A stretch of 64,000 nt of DNA from Limonium bicolor. Its lineage: Eukaryota > Streptophyta > Magnoliopsida > Caryophyllales > Plumbaginaceae. The stretch is from assembly GCA_023374045.1 (NCBI GenBank), contig CM041782.1, positions 185,026,925 to 185,090,924 on the forward strand, written 5' to 3'. Positions within the stretch are counted from its first letter, which is position 1. Each line of letters begins with the position of its first letter. Below are positions 25,442-37,886 of this stretch, in pieces. A program made the position numbers and the translations under genes. The notes under the pieces were generated by a model. The model was not told where the DNA came from and did not search any database. It saw nothing but the letters and a program-made list of their open reading frames with translations.

Positions 25442-28400
25442 TGTAACACCCCAACTCAATCCAAATGTGGTCTCGCCACTTAACAGTATATATATACACA
25501 TGTCACAGCGGAATTCTTTACAATCCAGGACCTTGCCACGGTCTGACTACAGAATATACCGAACATTAGTCTAACAACCTTAACCATTTACATAACCTTC
25601 TTACAACCCCCTCACATCCTATACATCTTACTAACTCAGATTGCCATACGAGTGTACATGCACAACTCGTAGGCCATACTAACCCTTAACAGCTGTATCC
25701 TCTTCTTACTCTCGCGACGACCGCTTCCTGATGTTCACCTGTGTAGTAAAAAGAAGCCCCCGAGGGGTCAGCACGAATGCTGGTACGATCCTCTCATGGC
25801 CCCCAAGCTAACGTGGCTACGACGACTATTGTCGATAGCATGGAGGTTGATTAGATGCACAACATAATGGAAAGTGCAGTAAACAACAACTCAGATATGA
25901 ACAATCAAAGTTCACACACGATAACGACTTAAATGCGTTCCCTTAATTAGAGAGTTAGTTATTTAATCCTTAAGTAATGTTCTCTCTTAATCTTAGTCCA
26001 TCCTTAACTTACTTCAATCTGATTCTTATCTTAATCTTAGAAACAACCATCCTTTAATCAGGAGTGGGTGTAGCTTATCTTAGTCTTAATATTACAAACC
26101 ATCCTTTAAAAAGGAATGGTTGCAACTTATCTTAACCTTACCTTAATCTTAATCTTAATAATACAAATCATCCTTTAAACAGGAATGATTGTAACTTAAC
26201 TTAATCTTAATCTTAATAATACAAATCATCCTTTAAACAGGAATGATTGTAACTTAACTTAATCTTAATCTTAATAATACAAATCATCCTTTAAACAGGA
26301 ATGATTGTAACTTAACTTAATCTTAATCTTAATAATACAAATCATCCTTTAAAAAGGAATGATTGTAACTTAACTTAATCTTACCTAATCTTAATCTTAA
26401 TCTTAATATACAAACCTTTCCTGGAAGGGATTGGCCGTATCTAATTCGAACCTGGGATTTAGGTGATCCCACCGCACCATCTTAACGCCACCTACTCTGG
26501 ACGGGAGTCCAGCGTAGCTGAGCCGGCAACCGGCCCTAGGCACAAGTCCGAAGACAAGTCCTTAAGCGGAAGTCGAATCTGCTATAGATACCGACTCCCT
26601 TTCCTTAGCATGCATGACCGGAGATCGGTCCCGGGTTTCCTCACTCAAGTTCCAGTTAGTAGTTAACTCAAGACCATGTTTGTTGGTTAACCTCTTTCGG
26701 TTCATATCGTCCCTCATTAGGGGGCGTTCCTTAGTCTCACTCAATTCCTTACTAAACATTGGTTAGTAAGTTCTCACGGTATGTTGTGTTAGTTTTCAAA
26801 CATCACACAACAATACAACAATATATATATATATATTCCGGTTGCATGCTTTATCTTGTTTAGTGAGCACACAAAAACAAATAGCACACAAGCCGAGGGA
26901 CACCTCGTTAGCAAGCAGGTCACAAGAAGAAACAACTGTACCGTTCACCGTCGATCGTTGTTTGTTTAGCCTTCTTCGGGGCCCCAATTCACAAACCTAA
27001 AACATTCATTCAGTTTTAGGTTGTTAATCACTTAACTTAGTATGACTTACTTAGCTTGTTTAACTTACTTAGTTCCTTAATGATCCCCACCTAACACCTC
27101 TTAGGTCTTACACTTAATCTTACAAACTTAATCTTAAACTTTCAAGTTTATACTTAACTTAGCTTAATCTCTTAAGTTCTTAGGGTCTCAATCATTACTA
27201 CCCTACCAAAGGCATACCTTATTACCCATTGCCATTCTTAGAATTCAAAATTTCTTTTTTTTTAAGTGTTAAGGGTCGACCGACCCACCGACCGACCCAA
27301 CCCCTGGGTCGGTCCATTACAGAAACTCTTCCGTCTTTTGAAACTCATCCGACCGACCCAAAGCTAAACCGACCGACCCAAAACCCTCTGGGTCGGTCCT
27401 CTGCCGAGACATTTTCCTTCATTAAATCTTGCCCGACCGACCCACCGACCGATCCATCCTTATGGGTCGGTCTATTGCCGAGACATTTCTGCTGGGTTAG
27501 CAAGGTCCGACCGACCCAGAACTGGGTCGGACCCTGGGTCGGTCCACTACAGACCATCCTCTTAAATTGCCTCTTTCAATTCCAAACTTTTCCACAAGTG
27601 TCCTAATAGGTCCCACATCATCTTGGCACCTTAAACCCACCTTATAACCTCCTTTAAATACCTTAAATCATCCATCAAAATCCACCTTAGTCATTATGCA
27701 TCTTCCTTGTAATAATGCCAACTTCTTATAATGTTTTTCACTAGGTTTCTAGGTGGTGGTTCACACCTATTGTAACCTCTATGCCAAATGTTTTCTCATC
27801 ATCATCACATCATCTCCCAAGCATCTTTCACCATCTAAAACTCTTTCAAGCATTTACTAAGAGTTCCTTCACAAGCTTAAGCTTCCATACACCAACACCT
27901 ATTTCCTTCCTAGTTGTTTACCAACATTTGTCTAAGTTCTAAATACTCAATTACATTCTCTTGATTCCTAAATCCCCCAAGGTAATGCCTAAGTCATTAC
28001 CACTCATTCCAACACTTTATCTTACCCCTCTTCATCAAGACAATCTCTAAAACTTCCTAGTACTTCCTTAGTCATTATATTCCCTTAGAACATATCTTAA
28101 TCACCTTAAACATCATACCTTCTCCTTAAGCTTATGCTCAAGTCTTATATTCCTCATCTCATGACTTTGGTGTGTTCAATACACCCACCTAAACTCTAAA
28201 TTCCTCATAGACCATTCTAGGTCATTCTCATCCTTAAGAACTCCTTAGTTAACTCATTTCCACTCAAATTCTTCTATGACTCCTAGTAAATCCTAGGTCA
28301 TATGATTCACCACCTTCACCTAAACACTTATTTTCTACTCAAATTTTGCCATAGCTCCTCTAGTATATTCTCATGCCCAAATGCATTGTTTTTCTCACAC

Positions 28401-30117
28401 AATAACCTCACACACACCAAGTCCTTTCTCATCACAATTCCTCATCCAAATCAACTTATTCACATCATACTCAATATATTGCAATAATCTTAAATTGCAT
28501 AGCACTAAGGCTCTTAAATGACATGGCTCTTAGGCCCTTAAATGACTTAAACTTAAACACTGAATTTCCCACATATAAAAGCTTTCAACCTGCAAATACA
28601 CCATCAATCTCATAGTAATTATACTGCTCTTAAAATCCACCTTAAACTTATATTACTAACTCATTCTCATTAGCTCCTTTATCACAAGTTCATAAGCTTG
28701 TTTAAGTTCTTTTTCCTTAGGTTATATAACCCAATACACAATGTAAGCTCTAAGCCACATTGGTATTTATCTAAAACTCATTCCTTAATCTTAAACCACC
28801 ATTAGGTAAGCATTTTACCTTGTTTTCTCAAGCTTATCTCAATCTCCTCCTTAGACCTTCTTCTTGAATGAATATCGGCCACCACTCAAACTTCTCTTGC
28901 CAATGTTCTAATAAATAACCAATGACTCATATGAGCACTAAACAATATACTAACCTTAAGGAGTAAACCCTAGGTTAAAATGTGTTCTAAGGTATTAAAC
29001 TGAATGTTTTACCTTGGATTCTCAAAGCAAGCTTGGATATGAATTAAGTAGGACCTCCTCTAGCCCTTGGAGAATAGAATCAAGCTAGAACAATGGATAA
29101 AAATGAATCCCCATGAGAAGGAATTTTCGGTAATGTGTAGAAATGGTGGAACCATGGTTTTTCTTACATTTTCCTTACCTTAAGAGAATGGAGAAGCTAA
29201 TGAGCTCTTCAAACTTGATTTTCCCCCATCAATGGAGTTTTCTCATGGCACCAAATGGAGCTTTGAAAGATTTGAAAAGATAGAAAGATAGGTCTTGACC
29301 TAACTAAGAATAATATGTGTTTAGTTTTTGATTTGGAGCTAAAATGAGCAAGTTGTTGCCAAAGCAAGGTGAAGCAACAATGGAGGCTGGCTGGGCACGG
29401 TTTGGAACAGAGAAAACAAGAAGAAACCGTGGGTGAAGAAGGAGAAATGAAGAAGAGAGGAGAGAGGTAGGCTAATATAAGGTATTTGCTTTAATAAAGC
29501 AAATAGTACTCTTTACTTATCTCTTCTTTTCTTTTCTCATTTAATGACTCATGTGGTGACTCCCCATCTTAGAAAAACCGGCCCCCTACCTTTAATAAGG
29601 CTAACATGGTCTTTGTTGACCAATTAATTGACTTATATTGACTTATGTCTTAACTAGCACTAAATAGTTACTATTCACTAATCAAGGCACATAATCGGGA
29701 AATTTTTGATTTCCCATTGATTTAGACCTCCTAATGTGATACTAATTAGTACACATGCTGATTAAAGAGTAATGATGGACATTTAGCCACTCAAAACTCA
29801 ATTCTAAGACAATTTCTCAAAAATGTGCTTTAAGACTTCTTAAAGCACATTTTGTGTTTTAACTTGTTTTCAAGCTTGGTTTTCTTTGCTAATTGATTTA
29901 AAATGACCATTAGAATATTAATAAGGTCTTATCATGATATTTGGGTACTCACCCAAGTCTCTCCAAGCTTAGAGCACGTTTTTGCCCTGATTGCCCTTAA
30001 GGCACTTCTTGTGTTTTCCTTGGTTTAAATTGTCTACCAATCTTTCTAAGGCATATTCTAGCCTTACTACATCATAATTTGATGTTCACTTAGCATACTT
30101 AGGTTTGGGGTATTTCA
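25442..30117 (-). mobile_element. LTR-D of the array (right terminal LTR, patchwork)
   Basis: A 4676-bp LTR, the longest of the set, with two or so additional 58-bp repeat units. Diverged blocks (25442-26400, about 26950-27250, about 28960-29790) alternate with near-identical blocks (about 26400-26950, 27250-28960, 29790-30117). It ends with TATTTCA at 30117, where sequence of a different LTR begins; the first bases there (catac) would be the target duplication if the matching left copy exists outside the window. Confidence 0.86.
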
Positions 30118-33100
30118 CATACATTCACAACAATCATCACACACTTAACTCACGCATAGCCGTGGTTAGAACGTTCCCATGGTTTGGCTCGTTAAATCCG
30201 GATACCGTTCTCTTATGTGATCCTAGATTTGGTTAGCTAAGGTATAACACTTTCGAGGTTAAACGGTATCGGAATTGAACACGCCACATAAATGAATTAC
30301 TATAAACTCATTACATGTTTTATCTTACAACGTGGCAAACATACAGAAAAACACATTGGCATACAAGCCGGTGTAATCCGGTAGGACACAGGTTACAAGA
30401 AAACCATACCTGTCACTGGGGTTTCACTCTAACGTGCCATCACATGTTCCTCGTAACATCTTTGAACAACTGGTAACATTACATTTACTTTTATTAACAT
30501 CGGGGTAACATGATTGTTTAAAGTCTAATGCTCATAACTTATCCCCGTTAACTAGTTAAATAACTTCACATTTTAACTTGTTTTATTATTTTCATTTTAA
30601 TACAACTTTTCCCCCACTAAATTGTCATTATAACTCACTTAACATGTCCTTAACAATCTTATAACATCATTACTTACTAATCCCCATCATCCTATAACCT
30701 TAAACAATGTTTTTGGTCCCACCGACCTTACCGACCGACCTTACACAAGGTCGGTCCATTCAAGAACATATTACCATCAAAAATTCTACTCCGACCGACC
30801 TTGCAAGTTCGGTCCACAAGGTCGGTCTATTCCCGAGAGTTTTTCCCCTTTGAAAACTCAGGCCCGACCGATCTTGGCAAGTTCGGTCCCAAGTTCGGTC
30901 GATTCCAGGGACTCAATTCGTACCCAAAATACAAGCCCGACCGACCTTGCAAGTCCGGTCCCCAAGGTCGGTCCATTCCAGAAACTCTTCCCGGTAGTGT
31001 AAACTGAGCTCGACCGACCTTGCAGGTCCGGTCCCTAAGGTCAGTCGGCTCCAGACCTTTGTTTCTAAATTCCCATTTCACTCCAAACTTCACCTCATGT
31101 ATCATAGTATGTTCTAACCTCATTTGGGCACCTCAAACACACCTTAAGACTTCATTAAACTCCTTAAATCACCCATTAAAGATCTTCCTCAAGCATTACA
31201 CAATTCTTATAAATACTAACACTTGTAGTGTTTTTCCTTATGTTTCTAAGTGGTGTTTTATACCTATGACAATCACTATCCCAAAATGTTTCCTTACCAC
31301 CATTATCACTACTCCAAAGGCATTTTTTTTCCTTTGATCACCAAAACTTGCACAAGACTTAGCACTTCACACACATAACCTTGGTGTGTTTAAAACACCC
31401 ATTGATTTCCAAGTCCTCCAAGACAATGCCCATGGCATCTTAACACCCAAAACATCATGATTCACTTTCTTTCACCATCTTAACACTTAACAATTTCCTA
31501 GTACCCTCTAGGTCATAAAATCTCATTAGAACACATAAACTCCTTTGTTTATCAACTAAATTTTGCCATAGCTTCTCTTGTATATTCTTACACCAAAACA
31601 CATAGTTTTCACCATTAAACATCCAAGAACACTTAAATCCATCAAGACATTCTCATACACAAAACTTCACCAAATTTACACTACATCACAATATAGTGCA
31701 TAATCAAATTGCTTGGCACTTTGCCCTTAATTAACATGGCTCTTAGGCCCTTAAATAACATAAACCATAAACACTAAATTTCCACATGTATATATTGCCT
31801 TTGACCTGCAAATACACCCAACAATACATATGCCCTTAATAAACTCCTTGAGAGCATTTTACTAGCTCATTTGCCATTGGCTCCTTAGGTATTTTATTAA
31901 GCAAATCAAGCTCATTTTTCCTAGGCATTTAAACTACATTGAGATAGTTTGTTTACCGCTTTTCTTCAAGATTTTTACTTGAACACTCTTGTTCTTCCTT
32001 GTTTGGAAATCGGCAAGAGTACTTGGCTACTTGTCAATGTTCTAATCAATACACCAGTAAAACCAATGAGCATTCAAGCTTCATGCTTAAACTCATTTAC
32101 AAACCCTAGGTTATATACATTGTCTATACACTTTAGGATAGTTGTTTTACCTTGGAATAAAAAGAGAGCTTGAATGAGTAACAAGAGAGGACTCCTCCTT
32201 GTCCTTTGAAGATTGAAATGGAGCTATGAAAGATCAAAAGAACACACCATCAAAGGGTGATTCTCGGTTACACACAAAAACAAGAGGAAACATCGATTTT
32301 CTTTGGTTTTCCTTACCTTGAAACAAAGGAGAATGACAAGGCATGAAAATATGAGCTCAAGCTCCTTCAATGGTGAATCTCCATGGCACCGAAATGGAGC
32401 TTTTGAAGATTTGAAAAGACAAGGTTGTAGAGCTTGGCCTAACTAGAAGAATGATAGTCTTGAAAATGAATTTGGATCATGGAGCTAGGAGATATAAGCT
32501 ATGGAAGTTGAGAAATGGTGAAGTTGCTGTAGCATAACCGATGGAGAAGGAAGAAGAAGATAGATGACCGTGGGAAATGAAGAAGGAAGGAAGAGAATGA
32601 GAAGAAACTTGCTTTTGGAGATATTTGTAAGTTAAAGCAAATAGTAACTAGCTTTATCACCTTCTTTCTTTCTTATTAAGCTAACAAGGGGGATGACTCA
32701 TCCCTTGTCAAAAACCGGCCCGCATTATTCATCTAGGGGTGTTTTAGTCTTTGTTGACCATTTAACTTACTTATATAGACATATGTTATAAACTAGCTTA
32801 TTTTAGTTACTATTCACAAACTAAAGCACATATTTGTGAAATTTTTGATTTCCCATTAATTTAGACTTCCTAATGTGATACTAAGTAGTACACATTTTAA
32901 TGAAAGAATAATGATGGACATTTAGCCATTCAAAACTCATTTACAAGACAATTTTTCAAAAATGTGCTTTAAGACTCCTTAAAGCACATTTTGTATTTTA
33001 ACTTGTTTTCAAGCTTGGTTTTCTTTAGTAATTGATTTTATATGTTCATTAACATATAATTAAGGTATAGATATGACCTTTAGGTCTTATACAAACTTAT

Positions 33101-33425
33101 CCCAAGCTTATAGCATATTTTTGCCCATATTGACTTTAAGGTATTTATTTGCGTTTTATTTGGTTTAATTGTCTACCAAGGTTTCCTAAGGACTTAATTA
33201 GCCTTATTAAATCATAATTGAATATTATTTAGTCTTGGTAGGTTCTTTGGGTCCTAACCAAGTTCACTCCAAGCTTAGAGCATGTTTTGCTCAAGCCGTG
33301 TCTTAGTTCTTTATTGTGTTTTACTATGGTTTAAATTGTTCACTGATGTTTCTAAGGCACTTTTTAGCCTTTAAATACCATAACTTAATGTTTAAACAAC
33401 ATATCAAGGTTTGAGGTATTTCAAT
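30118..33425 (-). mobile_element. Truncated LTR of a diverged LARD relative
   Basis: This 3.3-kb segment ends at 33425 with TATTTCA followed by the same PPT as the array family, so it is the start-side part of a minus-strand 3' LTR. It aligns in patches with the array LTR: GGTCGG-type cluster (30720-31050), CT-rich stretch, 'aaaaccggcc' motif near 32710, U3 palindrome (32959-32992) and LTR start. Its remaining part is presumably left of the window, displaced by the array insertion. No coding potential is visible. Confidence 0.8.
30720..31050. repeat. CCGACC/GGTCGG cluster in the relative's LTR
   Basis: At least five repeats of 'ccgaccgaccttgcaagt' followed by 'cggtcc...aaggtcggtc' occur at roughly 60-80 bp spacing. 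The layout matches the array cluster, but the unit sequence differs (CCTTGCAAGT in place of CCCA). It is CpG-rich against an AT-rich background. Confidence 0.78.
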
Positions 33426-33743
33426 CTACCCCCCTTAAAAGAACTTCGTCCTCGAAGTTCACATTTCCCACACATCATTGGATTAGAACACGAGAATTAT
33501 TTGTAAAATAACACCTCCATAACCAAACATACTTTACATCACACCCTCGTACTTGATGGTCCGGGCAACATATTCACATCCATACATAACATAACATACT
33601 CACATGATAACCTCGGACTCAATGGTCCGGGTATCTTAACAACATTTGCACATACATAACAACCCTTAGACTCTTGGGTCGGGGTAACATAACAACATTT
33701 AGACCCATAGGTCTTGATAACATAATAGCCTTTAGACACATAG
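33426..33743 (-). mobile_element. PPT and internal stub of the diverged LARD relative
   Basis: The purine-tract complement atctaccccccttaaaag sits at 33426-33443. A stem-loop follows at 33441-33460 (gaacttcg / cgaagttc, loop tcct). The remaining 280 bp carries three or four loose repeats of 'ggactcaatggtccggg' type at 33540-33740. It is cut at 33743 by insertion of the coding gypsy element; the last five bases before the insertion are catag. Confidence 0.78.
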
Positions 33744-34473
33744 TGAAATACCCGGGAATTTGAAGTTAGGAGTACGATAAAATATAGTTAGAATAATAAG
33801 TCCGAATTAGTAATATAGTGGCCCAGGGAAACTAACGATACTCCTATATTAACTTATTTCCTCTTCCTAGAACTTTCCTCTCCACATTTATTCATTTTAA
33901 ATACATAGAGTTCTAATTCAAATTGACTTTCTCTTTGTACTTAATTAATTTCTAGAATTCAAATATGAGTTTACTTCCTATTAGTAATTATCTCTGATTA
34001 TAGAGTTCAAATCCCATTTGACTTCTTCAAATTAATTTATATATTTTGTTATTAGTATTCTAGAACTCTCTCTAACGCAATTATAATTCCCTTGCTAGTA
34101 TTATTACTTTACTTTATTTAATTTATTTCAATCTCCTTCCTACTTCCAAGTAAATGTTTATTAATTATCTTCCTAGATTTTCTATTCCATCCTTATCTTG
34201 TTACAACGATCTACTTTCTCAACAATATTCAAACTAGGAAACTATTTCTGAATTCTAAAAGAATGTTGTTAGAGATTTTATTTTCCTTCCTGATGTTCCT
34301 CAACGTTATGTTGTTGTATAGGTTCCTAAAAACAAATTACAATGTTAAGTATTTATTTTGATTTCCTTTTCTGAGTTATTTGTATTTCGTATTTATTTAA
34401 CTCTTTTGTTTTAAGATAGTAATCATTAACTTGTTTAACAATATCGATTTCCCTTATTCCTATAATTTACTTA

Positions 34474-34483
34474 TTTATATAAC
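34474..34483 (+). promoter_or_regulatory. Candidate TATA box of the gypsy LTR
   Basis: The sequence tttatataac lies 730 bp into the LTR, followed by a C-rich stretch (cgaccttccccactacgg). It is the best TATA-like match before the leader, but no independent support for a start site is available. Confidence 0.3.
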
Positions 34484-35865
34484 GACCTTCCCCACTACGG
34501 TCTACCTTCATCACGACGCTTCTACGCTTTGCCTACCAAAAACTTATTCACGTATCTTCTTCCTTGAGTTCTTATAATTGCGTTCTCCATTCTACCTTCG
34601 CGTTCTTCACTCTACCCTTGCTGGATCGTTTCCCTTGGTGCCAATTAGGAGCTTTGTTGGGTAATGTATTCTACTTAGTTACTTAGTATCTATTCATGGC
34701 TTGACGAATTCTGATTGTTAATTTTGGTTACCTAGACGTCGATATCGTTGACGAGTGCTATCAATAGTCCGGAGCAGTTGGGTTCTTGAGGGATTTGGTT
34801 GTTCCAGGTAAATTCTATGCTCAATGGTTTTGATTGTGGTTTTGCGAAATATTGGAAAAGGGTTCGTTGTGTTTTATCTCGGTTATGGTTTGGAGATTTG
34901 GGATTATTCCCCACGTTTTGGAATTGAGGAATTGGATTGAGATTGTGGTGTTCAATTGTGGTTTTGGGAGTCTTTCACAGGTTGTATTCTGTTGTTTGGG
35001 AGCCCATAGGTGCTCCCCATTAATGATATTATTTGCGCTGCACACATTGTTGCAGTTAAGCTCTATGATCTACTCTATGTTACTGCTGTTTCATAGGGGG
35101 TGTGCACACTTAAGGACTTAGGGTGAGGTGGTTGTTTGACGGTCCCATAGGTGACTGTCCTGGAATTGTTGTTTGGGGTCCCACAGGTGACCCCGTGTTC
35201 GGAATTGTGGTTATTACTCCCTGTTGAAAGCTCCCTACTGCAGTTCGGTATTGTTATATTTTTCTGGAAATTCACTAACTATTCAGTAAACCTTCTCATC
35301 TGATTGTTAAAGGCAATGGTGTTCTAAAATGTATTTTACAGCTTGAGGTGGAATTTACTCAGTTTTTCTGATTTGTGCGATCCTTTCTGTGTTTTGTCTG
35401 TTTTATGATCGCAGGTATGGATGACTAGCTGAGGGGATCGGGACGCGAATCACATAGTTTAGGACCACGTAATAATAAGGCGATGTCTTGAATTTCAATG
35501 TTTTAGAGATGTTGTTATGTTCTCAAGGTTTTTATACATTAACGTTATTTTGCTTCCGCGTAATTTGAAAGTTAACTTTGGTTTTAATGTTGTTTAGTTC
35601 ATCAGCCTGAGCACCCATGGGTATTGGGTGTGGCGGTAATGCCCTGGATATTTGAGATCCGCTGCTATATTGAAGGTTATGTGCATTTGAGTTTTGGTTA
35701 ACTAAGTTAATTGCTCTTTGAATCAGTTTTATCAAGTTTGTGGTTGTATTGAGTTTTATTAATGACTTCTTCTGCTCGAGAGATTCTCTTGTTGTTATTA
35801 TGTTTTGCATAAGTATTTCTAACAGTTTTTGGGTTCTATCTCTGTATTTAAAACTGCACTTAAGG

Positions 35866-36205
35866 ACCTGTCCGAACGTCCGTCCGGACATCAATGTTCG
35901 GACAGGCCCCGAATGTTTCAAGTGTTTTCTTCGTTTGGCTGTGTCCGAACATATGTCCGAACTTCAAAGTTCGGACATCATGCGAGGACGGGTTCGGATT
36001 GCAAGTCTCGACCTATGTCCGAACTTGCAAGTCCGGACCAATGTTCGGACCACGTAAGGTTTTTCCGGAGTTTTAAAAGTTCGACTTGTGTCCGAACTTC
36101 GAAGTCCGGACACAAGTTCGGACATTTGGTTTTCCGCAGTCTATTTCTCTTCGGCTTGTGTCCGAACTTGCCATGTCCGGACACAAGTTCGGACCAACCT
36201 TGTTT
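35866..36205. repeat. GTCCGAAC/GTTCGGAC palindromic cluster in the gypsy LTR
   Basis: Repeated words tgtccgaactt...aagtccggac and their complements occur about ten times, several as near-palindromes such as tccgaacttcgaagtccgga. The cluster ends about 100 bp before the LTR end. Frames reading through it (C-P-N, V-R-T rich) are repeat artefacts and overlap in several frames. Confidence 0.8.
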
Positions 36206-36311
36206 TGCTCTTCTAGGACTCGTTTGGAGTCCGATTTTAATGCCGTTTGCGCCGTTAGATTTGTATTTTCATAAGCTATGTTTTGAGGTAAAAATCCAGG
36301 GTGTTACAAGG

Positions 36312-36323
36312 TGGTATCAGAGC
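36312..36323 (+). promoter_or_regulatory. Primer-binding site of the gypsy element
   Basis: The sequence tggtatcagagc starts three bases after the LTR end (36308) and complements the initiator tRNA-Met 3' end. Unlike the LARD sites, the following bases (tttgttttcg) do not form an inverted copy of the PBS. Confidence 0.9.
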
Positions 36324-36714
36324 TTTGTTTTCGAAATAAGATAAAACTTGAGTAACCGGATTAAAATTTGGGGGACAAGCCGTTTGGGGAAGTTATGATG
36401 GATCACGTGTATGTTGTGAGCTGTTGAGTTATATTGGATACCTTGGTGTGATAATTGAAGGTTATACAGGGATTATTGTGTACTAACCAATTGTTGGAAT
36501 TGTATCATACTTGTTACATGTATTATTGTTATATCTGTATTATCTACCCGTGGGTTAGGGTAGTGAGATTGTAGTATATTTGGGAAGGGATTGTTATAGG
36601 GGATTTAAAAGCCTTGAAATTCTTGACTCATAATCAGGAGTCCACCTTGAGTAGGGTAGACTGGACCGATTGAATTTCCCCTACAACACCAGAAGTAGAA
36701 GCGGGAGGACTACC

Positions 36715-37886
36715 ATGGCAGCCAACGACCCAATGAGACAGCTTCAGGAGCTCGCTTTGAACCTGGGCCAGATTGTGCAACGCCAAGCCCAGCGAGACAA
36801 TGTGCCAGAAGACTACACGAAGAGAATTGCCCACTTGAAGCCAACTGCATTCAAGGGGGAGGAGGACCCAGTACTGCTGGAGGATTGGCTGCGTGAGTTT
36901 GACAAGATCTTCGAGGCGGTCAACTGCCCTGCTAATAGAAGAGTCAACGCCGCTGTGTACTACTTCAAGAGCGAGGCGGACATCTGGTGGTCTGCCAACA
37001 AGGATGCTCTTTTGGCGGGACCTGACTTTGGATGGGAGGCACTGAAGGAGGCCATGCGAAGGCGATTCTACCCTGAGCATGTCCGGATGCAGAAATACCT
37101 GGAGTTCTCGGAGCTCAAACAGCAGGCCCGGAGTGTGAAGGAGTACCACTCCAAGTTCCTAGAGCTGGCAAGGTTCGCGCCGACGATGGTCCCTGATGAG
37201 GCGTCGAAGGTGCAGAGATTTGTGGGAGGACTCAACTGGAGTCTCCAGGAGGCTTTGAGCGTGCTGACGATACCCACCCTCCAGGACGCATATGGAAAGG
37301 CTGCTAACCTATATAGGGTGCAGCAGAAGAGGAGGGAGGTACAGGCGGGTCAGAAAAGGAAGATGGAGGACGGGGAAGAGACTCGGAGTCGAGACGACCG
37401 ACATCAGAGGCCACACCAGGACAAGAGGTGGAGGCCTAACTCAGGTGATGGGAGGAGGTTCGATGTGAACCAGAGGAATGACCAGAGGCGGAATGATAGG
37501 GGGGGGGGGGGGGGGCGGATGGCCCCAGGGGCAGGCCCAGAGAGCAGAGAACGGGCATAGCAGGCACTTCCACTGGAGGAGATGCCACAAGGATCACCCG
37601 GGGAAGGACTGTGAAGGGAACCTGGTGGCGTGCTACCGGTGTGGCAAGAAGGGCCACAGAGCTTTCGAGTGCTTCCAGGATCCTCAGGGAGGCATTCAGC
37701 AGAGAGGGAATGGCGGAGACCGGACCTACAGACCAGCAGACCCCCAATCTCGAGGTAGAGACCAGCATCAGGCCCAGAATCAGTGAGGGGATGCTCCCCA
37801 GCGTGGCAATGGCGGGGGTGGAAACGGAGGTAACCGAGGTCCAGGGGAGAACCGAGACAACAGCAGAGCTCCGGGGAGGATTAATG
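36715..37886 (+). pseudogene. gag: gag of the Ty3/gypsy element (frameshifted, internal stop)
   Basis: Gag packages the element RNA into particles. The ATG at 36715 (accatggca context) starts MAANDPMRQL. A stop lies in frame just upstream at 36652, and a leading TTG-started extension is not needed. Residues 45-185 match the retrotransposon gag capsid domain (AFKGEEDP, ADIWW, RRRFYPEHVR, EYHSKFLELARF). The frame shifts by +1 at a 17-G run (37499-37515). The next frame carries the zinc knuckle CYRCGKKGHRAFEC (CX2CX4HX4C) near 37632-37673. An in-frame TGA interrupts it at 37784-37786. The G-run could be a real mutation or a base-calling error; the TGA looks like ordinary decay. Confidence 0.88.

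Larger units (their letters stand above)
1..30117 (-). mobile_element. Tandem shared-LTR array of a non-coding LARD-like retrotransposon
   Basis: The same unit of about 9.7-9.9 kb recurs three times: the motif at position 1 returns at 9739, 19554 and, in diverged form, 29457. Reading on the minus strand, each unit is LTR (TGAAATACC...GTGTTACA), Met-tRNA PBS, a 5.2-kb internal region and a purine tract. Consecutive units share one LTR, so the order is LTR-internal-LTR-internal-LTR-internal-LTR rather than separate complete copies. No gag, protease, RT or integrase can be recognised on either strand. Long LTRs with a long non-coding internal region match the LARD class known from plants. The left end lies before the window. 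The right end is abrupt at 30117, inside a diverged relative. Such arrays are usually explained by unequal recombination between LTRs; that is inference here. Confidence 0.9.
33744..36308 (+). mobile_element. 5' LTR of a Ty3/gypsy (Tekay/Del-like) element
   Basis: A 2565-bp LTR runs from TGAAATACCCGGG to GGGTGTTACA. It is followed at once by a Met-tRNA PBS and, 400 bp on, by gag. The TG...CA ends and terminal words are shared with the LARDs in the window. A candidate TATA (tttatataac) is at 34474-34483. The 3' quarter holds a palindromic GTCCGAAC/GTTCGGAC cluster. The partner LTR is outside the window, so no age can be read. Tekay/Del assignment rests on long LTR, PBS and protein motifs and is a family-level inference. 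Confidence 0.85.

Noticed and set aside
27229..27606. Frames of 70-125 codons through the GGTCGG cluster
   Set aside because: Both strands and several frames are open because of the low-complexity repeat; the predicted peptides are simple repeats.
35829..36344. 171-codon frame in the gypsy LTR
   Set aside because: It spans the GTCCGAAC cluster, overlaps open frames in other phases, and crosses the LTR end and PBS.
36634..37149. 171-codon minus-strand frame over gag
   Set aside because: It is the antisense shadow of the gag coding frame, which has clear capsid motifs.
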